Shown here: positions 57,655 through 64,000 of the stretch, one piece after another
Numbering within the stretch: position 1 is the stretch's first letter
How the letters are laid out: every line of letters starts with the position of its first letter
Source of the DNA: Actinomadura cremea
Lineage (GTDB): Bacteria; Actinomycetota; Actinomycetes; Streptosporangiales; Streptosporangiaceae
Length of the DNA: 64,000 nt
Direction: 5' to 3'
NCBI RefSeq assembly: GCF_014648495.1
Contig: NZ_BMRF01000003.1
Coordinates: 186,001-250,000, forward strand
Program-made: the position numbers and the translations under genes
The notes under the pieces: generated by a model
What the model saw: the letters and a program-made list of their open reading frames with translations, nothing else
Databases searched by the model: none
What the model was told of the DNA's origin: nothing

Positions 57655-58725
57655 CTAGGTCGACGGGCGGAGGCGGGCGGCGGACCGCCCCCGCGCCCGT
57701 GCGGACCCCCGCGGCGCCTCGCGCAGCGCGACCCACGCCGCCCAGCCGACCGCGACCACCGCCCAGTACGACACCAGCCGGTACAGCCCCACGGCGGCGA
57801 CCGCCGGGGCGAGGGCGGCGCCGAGCGCCGACAGCGCCGCCGCCATGCTCGTCTCGATCGCGCCGAGCCCGCCCGGCAGCAGCGGCAGCGCGCCGCCCGC
57901 CGCCTGCGCCGCGAAGTAGGCGAGCGCGACGCCGTGCGGCGGCACCGCGATCCCGACCGCGTGCGCCGCCGCGAACAGCGCCAGGATGTCGAAGGCCCAG
58001 TTGAGGATCGCCAGCGAGACGAGCGCCGCCCAGTCGCGTCCGGACGGCCGCAGCGCGTCCCGCGCCTCGGCCAGCCGCGCCGACAGCCGCGCCGCGTGCG
58101 GCGCGACCCGGCGGTGCGCGCGCGCCCGGCGGCCCGCCCGCCGCAGCGCCCCCGCCAGTGCGGCGCGGGCGTCCGGCCGCAGCAGGACGGGCGCGGCGAG
58201 CAGGGCGGCGGCGGCCGGGACGGCGAGCGCGGCCAGCACCGGCCCGCGCGACCGCGGTTCCGCCAGCAGCGCCAGCAGCCCGATCGCGGTGTACGCCGAC
58301 GTCGTGATCACGCCGCCCGCCAGGATCACCGCGGTCGCCAGCCGGGCGTCCGCCCCGCCCCGCCGGAACTGCCGGAACGTGTAGACGACGCTCACCGCCG
58401 GGCCCGCCGGCAGCGTCGTGGAGAGCGCGTTGCCCGCGTACGTGATCGCGAAGATCCGGCGCCGCGACATCCCCAGCCCGCCGATGCGCAGCAGCCGCCG
58501 CTGCAGCCGGGCGAACGCGGCCATCGACCCCGCCCCGGCCACCACGACCACGGCCAGCCAGCCGGGATCGGCCCGGCCGGCGGCGGCGGCCAGCGCGCCG
58601 AGGTCGGGGAACCGGTCGCGGTTCAGGACGAGCGCAGCGAGGGCGCCCAGCACGAGCGCGCACTGGACGGCCGTCCCCGCCCGCCGCCACCGCGTGCGGG
58701 GCCGTTCCGCGACCACCTGCGCCAT
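57655..58725 (-). CDS. YbhN/AglD-like integral membrane protein (LPG synthase TM domain)
   Basis: A 356-residue multi-spanning protein of the lysylphosphatidylglycerol-synthase transmembrane family. Typical pieces are YAGNALSTTLPAGPAVSVVYTFRQFRRGG, LNWAFDILALFAAAHAVG, and LPLLPGGLGAIETSMAAAL. The family contains flippases and putative glycolipid-assembly proteins; the soluble aminoacyltransferase domain of MprF is absent. The C-terminus is an Arg-rich cytosolic tail. Stand-alone gene, divergent from the open stretch at 58726-58825. Confidence 0.85.
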   Translation of the reverse strand: MAQVVAERPRTRWRRAGTAVQCALVLGALAALVLNRDRFPDLGALAAAAGRADPGWLAVVVVAGAGSMAAFARLQRRLLRIGGLGMSRRRIFAITYAGNALSTTLPAGPAVSVVYTFRQFRRGGADARLATAVILAGGVITTSAYTAIGLLALLAEPRSRGPVLAALAVPAAAALLAAPVLLRPDARAALAGALRRAGRRARAHRRVAPHAARLSARLAEARDALRPSGRDWAALVSLAILNWAFDILALFAAAHAVGIAVPPHGVALAYFAAQAAGGALPLLPGGLGAIETSMAAALSALGAALAPAVAAVGLYRLVSYWAVVAVGWAAWVALREAPRGSARARGRSAARLRPST

Positions 58726-58825
58726 GCCCGCTCACCCCGCAAGATCCTTTTACGGTGCGAACCTATGGTCGTTGTCGGACATTCCCGGATGGCCGGTTCC
58801 GGCACCGGGAACCGCCCGAGGGCCC

Positions 58826-59098
58826 TCAGGGGCGGTTCGTGGGATTCACCGCGTCCGATTCGGCGGGGCCGTCGCGGTCGGGCCAGCGCTCGTCCTCGCC
58901 GTCCCGGGCGGCCTGCTCGTCGTACTCGGCGACGGTCAGCCCGTCCCGGTCCTGGTCCGGCTCCTCGATGACGTACTCCTCGGGCGGGTCCTGGACGTAC
59001 TGCTCGGTCAGGGCGATCTCCTCCGCCTGCTCGTCGTCGCCCATGTCGTCCATGTCCTCGCGGAAGTCGCGGTCCTCTCCAGGGTTGCGCTGCCTCAT
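58826..59098 (-). CDS. small acidic hypothetical protein
   Basis: A 90-residue, strongly acidic protein (Asp/Glu near 35 percent) with no hydrophobic core; probably disordered. Tyr and Pro appear at regular intervals (TEQYVQDPPEEYVIEEPD). Good codon third-position G+C and a GGAGAGG-type ribosome site support coding. Function unknown. A 13-bp direct repeat lies 29 bases upstream. Confidence 0.6.
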   Translation of the reverse strand: MRQRNPGEDRDFREDMDDMGDDEQAEEIALTEQYVQDPPEEYVIEEPDQDRDGLTVAEYDEQAARDGEDERWPDRDGPAESDAVNPTNRP

Positions 59099-59126
59099 GC
59101 CACGGGTATCCCCGCAGCCCGGCGCA

Positions 59127-59156
59127 CTATTCGGATCTACCCCCTATTCGGATCTA
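59127..59156. repeat. 13-bp direct repeat upstream of the acidic protein
   Basis: CTATTCGGATCTA occurs at 59127-59139 and 59144-59156, period 17. On the minus strand it is in the promoter position of the acidic gene and each unit holds a TAG...ATAG element. It could be a regulator site or a local duplication. Confidence 0.75.
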
Positions 59157-59182
59157 TGGGACCAACCGGGATCCACGGGAGG

Positions 59183-60733
59183 CTACGGGCGGTCCCGGAC
59201 GGCGACGAGCCCGCCGATCACGCCGACGAACGCCGTGCCGTCCGGCCCGATCGTGACCGGCGCCCAGTTGTTGTCGAACCACTTGCCCGTCCCCGTCAGC
59301 ACCTTGTAGGCCGTCCGGCCGGTGTGGACGTCGATCGCCGTGAGGTACCAGGCGTCGATGAGGTCGCGGCGCGGCTCCTTCGTGTGGACGTAGAGCAGCC
59401 CGGCCGGGACCGACACCTTCGGGACGGTCGACGGCGAACGCTCCGCGCTCGTCCAGACGGTGCGGCAGCCCTCGCCGCCCGGATCGACGTCCACGCGGGC
59501 GAGCCCGCCGACCGACGACCCGCCCGGCGGCAGTTCGAAGAAGTTCCGGTAGCCGTAGTTGTTCTCGATGAACAGGCTGTTGCCGTAGCCGACCAGCGAG
59601 TTGTCCGTCGCGCTCTGCCCGCTGCCGAACACGGGCTCCGTGCAGACGAGCCCGCCGTCGTCCCGGCGCCGCACGATCACGTTCATCCGGTCGTCGGCGT
59701 TGTCGGTGATCGCCACGTACTCGTCGCCGAGCAGCGTGGGCGTCGTCCCCGACCCCTGGTCGATCTGCCCCGGCTTGCGGCCCGAGCCACGGTCGTACGG
59801 CTCCCGCCACACGACCCGCGGCACGCCGCTCCCGTCCGCCCGCATCGTGTAGAGCGCGTGGTCCGACACGACCGAGACGCCGTCCTCCCCGGCGGCGAAC
59901 GAGTTCTGGATCTGCTCGCCCTCCAGCCGCGTCACCCGCACCGTCCCCGTCTCCGGATCGACCGTCCCGATCCGTCCGGCCCGCGTGACCCACCAGATCA
60001 GGCCCGTCCAGTCCGGCCCGACCGCGGTGATCGGGTCGCACTCGCCCTTCGGCCAGGGGTTCGTCCACGTCGCGCAGTCGTGCGGCAGGTACGGGCTCAG
60101 GTCCCAGTCGTCGACGACCTCGAACCGCCACCGCCCGTCCGGCCCCTGCTCGTGCGCGAACCGGCGCAGGTGGAACTCCGAGTCGGCGAGCACCGCGCGG
60201 TCCTGCGGGTCGAGGTAGTAGTACGCCCCGCCGGACGTGTCGGTGAAGATCTCGTCGAGGCTCAGCGAGAACACCGCCTCCACCGTGGACGGGCGCGGCG
60301 GAAGCTGGAAGGTCGCGAGATCCCGCAAGGTCTTCGGATCGATCAGGCGCAGCATGAAGTTCTGCCCCCGCGTGCACTGCGCGACGATCAGCCCGCTCTT
60401 CTTCGCGAACGTGACGGTCGAGCACAGCCCCGGAAGCCCGCCGCCCTTGGCCTCGTCCAGCACCTCCGGGTTCCGGCCCAGCGGCCCGAGGAACGGGTAG
60501 GTGTCGGACGCGTAGCTGTCGGCGTGCATGGACGACTTCCCGACCGGGCCCATGTGCGGGTTCGCGGGTATCGGCTCGCCGGGCAGCGGCCGCGGCGTCG
60601 CGGGACCGCCGACGAACCCCGGGACGAGCCCCGTGCCGGGACCGTCGGGAATCGTGTCCGCCCGCGCCGCGGCAGGCAACAGCGCCGCCGCGAGCGCGAC
60701 CGGGAGCACGGCGGCGAGCAGGGATCTGCGCAT
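59183..60733 (-). CDS. secreted beta-propeller-like protein
   Basis: A 516-residue exported protein with a signal peptide (LLAAVLPVALAAALLPAAARA). The mature part is a chain of beta-rich repeats with Trp and Asp-Gly turns: LCSTVTFAKKSGLIVAQC, VFSLSLDEIFTDTSGGAYYYLD, PDWTGLIWWVTRAGRIGTVD, EYVAITDNADDRMNVIV and GTAFVGVIGGLVAV. This fits a PQQ-like or YVTN-like beta propeller. No catalytic residues were identified. Secretion into the medium or cell wall is expected; the substrate is unknown. Confidence 0.8.
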   Translation of the reverse strand: MRRSLLAAVLPVALAAALLPAAARADTIPDGPGTGLVPGFVGGPATPRPLPGEPIPANPHMGPVGKSSMHADSYASDTYPFLGPLGRNPEVLDEAKGGGLPGLCSTVTFAKKSGLIVAQCTRGQNFMLRLIDPKTLRDLATFQLPPRPSTVEAVFSLSLDEIFTDTSGGAYYYLDPQDRAVLADSEFHLRRFAHEQGPDGRWRFEVVDDWDLSPYLPHDCATWTNPWPKGECDPITAVGPDWTGLIWWVTRAGRIGTVDPETGTVRVTRLEGEQIQNSFAAGEDGVSVVSDHALYTMRADGSGVPRVVWREPYDRGSGRKPGQIDQGSGTTPTLLGDEYVAITDNADDRMNVIVRRRDDGGLVCTEPVFGSGQSATDNSLVGYGNSLFIENNYGYRNFFELPPGGSSVGGLARVDVDPGGEGCRTVWTSAERSPSTVPKVSVPAGLLYVHTKEPRRDLIDAWYLTAIDVHTGRTAYKVLTGTGKWFDNNWAPVTIGPDGTAFVGVIGGLVAVRDRP

Positions 60734-60835
60734 CGGGCAACTCCTCGTCAGGACGTCGCCCCGTTCGCGCCGCCGGGACGTTCACCGCATCGTAAAAGTG
60801 ATCGTTCCGGGCGCCCGGATGGTTACCATCCCCGC

Positions 60836-61534
60836 ATGGCCGTGAAAGCAGTGATCTTCGACTGGGGCGGCACCCTGACCCCCTGGCACGACATCGACCT
60901 CGGCGACATGTGGCGCGCCGTCTGCACCGCCCACCTCCCCGCCGACGACGTCGAGAAGGCCGCCGCCGCGCTGCTGGAGGCGGAGCTGGAACTGTGGCGG
61001 CGCGGCACCGAGGAGCACCGCAGCGCCACCCTCGCCGACGTCTTCGAGCTCGCGAAGGCCGAGGTGGAGCTCACCGAGGCGCTCCTGGAGACCCACTTCG
61101 AGACCTGGACCCCGCACACCCTCACCGACCCGGCCGTCCCCGGCCTGTTCCGCTCCCTCCGCGAGCGCGGCGTCAAGATCGGCATCCTGTCCAACACCAT
61201 GTGCGGCCGCGACTGGCACGAGCGCGTCTTCGCCCGCGACGACGTCCTCGACCTCCTCGACGGCGCCGTCTACTCCAGCGAGATCCCCTGGACCAAACCC
61301 CACGCCGAGGCGTTCCGCGCCGCGATGGACGCCGTCGGCGTCACCGACCCCGCGTCCTGCGTCTTCGTCGGCGACCGCCCCTACGACGACGTCCACGGGG
61401 CCAAATCGCTCGGGCTGCGGGCCGTCCAGATCCACCACCAGACGACCCATGCGTTCACCCGGCCCGGCCTCATACCGCCCGACGCCCTCATCCACGAACT
61501 CGACGAGCTGCTGCCGCACCTCGACCGGTGGTGA
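60836..61534 (+). CDS. HAD-superfamily hydrolase, subfamily IA
   Basis: A 232-residue HAD protein. The nucleophile motif is FDWGGTLTPW, with Gly in place of the usual second Asp. The helical cap is residues ~15-95, followed by IGILSNTMCG (motif II), KPHAEAF (motif III Lys) and CVFVGDRPYDDVHGAK (motif IV). Substrate unknown. TACCAT (60824-60829) is six bases before the ATG with no Shine-Dalgarno, suggesting a leaderless transcript. The stop codons of this gene and the convergent methyltransferase are one base apart. Confidence 0.9.
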   Translation: MAVKAVIFDWGGTLTPWHDIDLGDMWRAVCTAHLPADDVEKAAAALLEAELELWRRGTEEHRSATLADVFELAKAEVELTEALLETHFETWTPHTLTDPAVPGLFRSLRERGVKIGILSNTMCGRDWHERVFARDDVLDLLDGAVYSSEIPWTKPHAEAFRAAMDAVGVTDPASCVFVGDRPYDDVHGAKSLGLRAVQIHHQTTHAFTRPGLIPPDALIHELDELLPHLDRW

Positions 61535-61535
61535 C

Positions 61536-62591
61536 CTAGGGCTTGGCGGCGACGATCAGATCCCGGGAGATCGCCTGGTCGACGCGGTGGCGGAACCGCA
61601 GGTAGGGCTCGGAGTCCGCCACCCGCAGGCCGCTCGCGGCGAGGATCTCGGCCAGATCTTCCCGGCGTCCCACGAACGTGTTCCACGAGACGCCGATCGC
61701 GCCGCCCGACCGCAGCAGCCGCGCCCACTCCGGGACGGCGGCGGACAGCAGCTCCACCGGGCTCCGCGACAGCTCCTGCCGCCGCCCCGGCCGTCCGCCC
61801 TTCGGGCGGCTCGCGTGCTGGACGCCGTACGGCGCGTCCGTCACGATCAGGTCGAACGACGCGGGCCGGAAGAACCGCCCGGCCTGCAGCGCGTCGGCGT
61901 TCACCACCGTGACGTCGATCGTCTCGCCGCTCTTGTACAGCTCCCTGGACGCCCCGAGCGTCACGTGCAGGCGCCGCCCCACCACCGACTTCTCGCGCCG
62001 GATGTTCGACACCTCGGCCTGGTGCTTCACCCGGTTGTTGCGCAGCCACGTCTTGATGAACGCCGCGTACGCGTCGAAGTCCTTGCCGTCGAGGTCGATC
62101 CCGGCGGAGTCGAACCCGTACATCATCGCCTGGTTCAGCGTCGTGCCCCGCCCGCACATCGGATCGAGCACCCGCGGCCGTCCGGTCACCAGGTCCATGG
62201 GGGAGTCGGTGGCCATCGCGGTCACGTTCAGCAGCAGCTTCGTGAAGTGCTCGTTCGTCTTCCCCGAGTACTTCTGGATCGTCAGCAGGTCGCTGCCGAA
62301 CAGGTCGAGCGGCTCGACCGTCACCGGCTTCAGCAGGTCGCCGTCCCGGATCTCGAACAGCGCGTACAGCGACGACAGGTTCGACAGCAGCCGCACGTCC
62401 GGCGTGCTCAGCTCGTCGGCCTCGAACGTCACGTACGGGACGCCGCCGATCGACCGCTCCCCGATGTCGCGGATCCGCCCGCCCAGCGCCCGCTCACCGA
62501 ACACCGCGAGCTCGGCCCGCACCAGTTCGGCGGCGGCCTGCGAGTAGACCCGGTTGTGCGAGGGGGAGACGAGAAGGCCGTACGCGGTCAT
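61536..62591 (-). CDS. TRM11-like SAM-dependent nucleic-acid methyltransferase
   Basis: A 351-residue protein with an N-terminal THUMP-like alpha/beta domain and a C-terminal Rossmann methyltransferase. The SAM motif is VLDPMCGRGTTLNQAMMYG, the catalytic loop is IVTDAPYGVQHAS (D-x-P-Y type, as in N2-guanosine tRNA or N6-adenine DNA enzymes), and motif X is FTKLLLNVTAMA. Assignment to tRNA guanosine modification is by resemblance to TRM11/Trm14 and is not certain. Only one base separates its stop codon from the HAD stop. Confidence 0.85.
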   Translation of the reverse strand: MTAYGLLVSPSHNRVYSQAAAELVRAELAVFGERALGGRIRDIGERSIGGVPYVTFEADELSTPDVRLLSNLSSLYALFEIRDGDLLKPVTVEPLDLFGSDLLTIQKYSGKTNEHFTKLLLNVTAMATDSPMDLVTGRPRVLDPMCGRGTTLNQAMMYGFDSAGIDLDGKDFDAYAAFIKTWLRNNRVKHQAEVSNIRREKSVVGRRLHVTLGASRELYKSGETIDVTVVNADALQAGRFFRPASFDLIVTDAPYGVQHASRPKGGRPGRRQELSRSPVELLSAAVPEWARLLRSGGAIGVSWNTFVGRREDLAEILAASGLRVADSEPYLRFRHRVDQAISRDLIVAAKP

Positions 62592-62700
62592 TCGAGGGAG
62601 ACTAACAGCGCAGGCCACCTCCCGAGACCACCCGCCCGCAGGCCGCCGACCGTCGTGTTCTGCGGGGGAAGACTCCCCACAACGACCCGGGCGACGCCGG

Positions 62701-63171
62701 TCAGCCGGCCCCGATCCGGCGGCGCTTCGAGCGGCCCGTGCGGGGACGGCCCGACGGCAGGTCGGGCGCCTGGACGACGCGTCCCTCGACCGTCGGGATC
62801 TCACCGGAGGCATCGCCCGGCGGGACGTCCGTCGCGGGGACGTCGGGTCGCGCGTCGCGGTCGCCTGCCGCGTCGGGTTCCGCCGGGCCCTCGCCCGGCC
62901 GGGACTCCAGGGCCGCGGGTTCGGCGGCCGGAGTCGCCGGAGCCTCCAGCGGTCGCAGGTCGGGCAGGTGGCGGGACGCGGCGGTCAGCAGTTCGGCGAC
63001 GCGGCTCTGCAGGCTGGCGAGATCGGCGCGGGCCACGTCGGCCTGCGCCTGGGCGCGGCGCGCGTTGCGGCGCGCCTCGTCCCGTTCGGCGGCCAGCCGG
63101 TTGAGCTGCTCGTGGTAGGCGGCCCGCAGTTCGTCGAGGGCGCTCGTGGCGCCGTTGTGCGGAGTGGTCAT
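62701..63171 (-). CDS. coiled-coil hypothetical protein
   Basis: A 156-residue protein. Residues ~10-70 are a coiled coil (LRAAYHEQLNRLAAERDEARRNARRAQAQADVARADLASLQSRVAELL). The remainder is Pro/Asp/Glu-rich and disordered, ending in a basic SGRPRTGRSKRRRIGAG tail. It may bind nucleic acid or a partner by the helix. Function unknown. The stop lies 109 bases from the methyltransferase start, and a GGGAGGAG ribosome site precedes its ATG. Confidence 0.6.
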   Translation of the reverse strand: MTTPHNGATSALDELRAAYHEQLNRLAAERDEARRNARRAQAQADVARADLASLQSRVAELLTAASRHLPDLRPLEAPATPAAEPAALESRPGEGPAEPDAAGDRDARPDVPATDVPPGDASGEIPTVEGRVVQAPDLPSGRPRTGRSKRRRIGAG

Positions 63172-63262
63172 GCTCTTCTGGGCTCCTCCCCCGAGTGGTC
63201 CAGTGGCACAGAGTGCAACGCCCGTCCAGGGCCGGTTGGTTCCCCGCAGTGCGGAAGATCAC

Positions 63263-64000
63263 TCACCGGTCGCCGGGAACGGGGCGCGGCGCGAGGGCCG
63301 TGTCCGGCAGTCCGGGAAACGCGTCCGCCGGCGCCGCCGCCTTCCCGCGGTCCCGCCAGCGGGCGGCCCGCGCCGCCGCCCGCAGCGCGCCGTCGGCGGC
63401 GAACACCCGCATGTCCGGGGCCGAAGCACCGGCCAGCCCGACGTACGCGGGCACCAGGTCGTCCTCGAGCGCCGCCGCGAGCAGCGCGGCACCGCGGACG
63501 TCGGTGACCCGCACCGGCAGGTCGTAGGCGGGGGCCGCGGCCACCGGATCCGCGGACATGACCGAGAGGAGCGCGTCGCGCCGCGACCTGTGCCCCTCCC
63601 ACATCTCCTTGGCGGTCGCGCGCAGCTCACCGGTCAGCCGCCCGCCGAGCACCCCGTACCCGTAGACGGCCGCGTGCTCGGCGGCCAGCGCCTCCTGCAG
63701 CGCGGGCGCCCCGGACCCGCCCGGGACGGGCGCCGGGTCGCCCTCGATCGTCCGCGCGTGCCCGGCCTCGCACGCCGCGATGCTCGCGAGCAGCTGGGCC
63801 AGCCCGGGCTCGACCTCCGCCGTGTCGGCGGCGCGCTCGACGGCCGCCCGCCCCTCCGCCCGGCGGAGCGCCCCGAGCGCCGCGTCGCGCCCGGACGGGA
63901 CCGGCTCCGCGCTGGGGGAGGGGACGGCCCCGCCCTCGTGCCTGCGGTCGCCCGACCCCGGAACGTAATGGCGCTTCAGCACCTTCAGGTGCTCGCGGTG
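63263..64000 (-). CDS. DUF4439 ferritin-like protein (5' end beyond window)
   Basis: About 246 residues are seen. The frame is open to the right edge and the N-terminal HREHLKVL continues a helix, so the start is outside the window. The C-terminal half holds the DUF4439 ferritin-like domain: APALQEALAAEHAAVYGYGVLGGRL and EMWEGHRSRRDALLSVM (Glu and His of the four-helix bundle). The first half shows a degenerate repeat of the same bundle (LAQLLASIAACEAGHARTI). Some family members are lipoproteins; that part is missing. A GTG at 63982 could be a start but would cut the first helix. Confidence 0.8.
   Translation of the reverse strand, partial: HREHLKVLKRHYVPGSGDRRHEGGAVPSPSAEPVPSGRDAALGALRRAEGRAAVERAADTAEVEPGLAQLLASIAACEAGHARTIEGDPAPVPGGSGAPALQEALAAEHAAVYGYGVLGGRLTGELRATAKEMWEGHRSRRDALLSVMSADPVAAAPAYDLPVRVTDVRGAALLAAALEDDLVPAYVGLAGASAPDMRVFAADGALRAAARAARWRDRGKAAAPADAFPGLPDTALAPRPVPGDR

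Noticed and set aside
1-64000. tRNA, rRNA, insertion sequence, integrase, phage or biosynthetic cluster
   Set aside because: I found no TPsiC-like loop, transposase or integrase motif, terminal inverted repeats with target duplication, or megasynthase. The base composition is even apart from short regulatory patches.

Overview
The window is about 70 percent G+C throughout. It has dense bidirectional coding, many GTG starts, and gene families typical of Actinobacteria: F420-type LLM oxidoreductase, Rip1-type site-2 protease, many GNAT, TetR and XRE proteins, and PTH2-like, HipA_2/DUF3037 and DUF4870 proteins. Family content and gene order suggest a filamentous actinomycete of the Streptosporangiales/Thermomonosporaceae type, Actinomadura-like. 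This is inference from gene content; no rRNA or tRNA gene is present to confirm it.

Layout. 0-4 kb: a lone polyamine-type solute-binding lipoprotein, a small zinc-ribbon protein, and an orphan sensor kinase whose start codon sits in a perfect palindrome. 3.7-7.6 kb: the conserved dxr, site-2 protease, ispG block (isoprenoid MEP pathway and regulated membrane proteolysis). 7.8-13.2 kb: three tandem secreted S33-type peptidases lying between ispG and the GNAT gene that follows ispG directly in Mycobacterium tuberculosis. Two of the three share a 34-bp upstream motif. 14.2-17.5 kb: two paralogous XRE-like regulators and an overlapping HipA-kinase/DUF3037 pair. 17.5-21.2 kb: cyclase, GNAT, PP2C-like phosphatase, LLM oxidoreductase and DUF4870 membrane protein. 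21.2-24 kb: a patch of gene decay (three pseudogenes) among intact small genes. 24.5-28 kb: an MmyB-type regulator divergent from a metallo-beta-lactamase-fold and carboxylesterase operon. 28-30.6 kb: a two-component system with a divergent membrane protein. 30.6-33 kb: a HEAT-repeat protein with internal 30-bp repeats, a truncated TPR gene and a DinB protein. 33-41 kb: TetR and amidase around a 20-bp palindrome, SDR, endonuclease V, serine hydrolase, flavodoxin, Dabb, KstR2-like TetR and HAD. 41-51 kb: UbiA prenyltransferase, PTH2, M14 carboxypeptidase, alcohol dehydrogenase and several uncharacterised proteins. 51.3-57 kb: a complete xylose-type ABC operon with two ATPase genes and a ROK repressor. 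57-64 kb: flavin reductase, flippase-like membrane protein, secreted beta-propeller-like protein, HAD, SAM methyltransferase and, at the right edge, a partial DUF4439 ferritin-like protein.

The clearest functional units are the MEP/Rip block, the peptidase array and the ABC/ROK operon. No phage, insertion sequence, CRISPR array, biosynthetic cluster or recognised defence island is visible. The most unusual signals are regulatory or structural: the palindrome over the kinase start, the duplicated 34-bp motif, KstR2-like operator sites scattered over 20 kb, short tandem duplications spanning stop codons, a set of probable leaderless starts, and the decayed AraC/PPOX pair.
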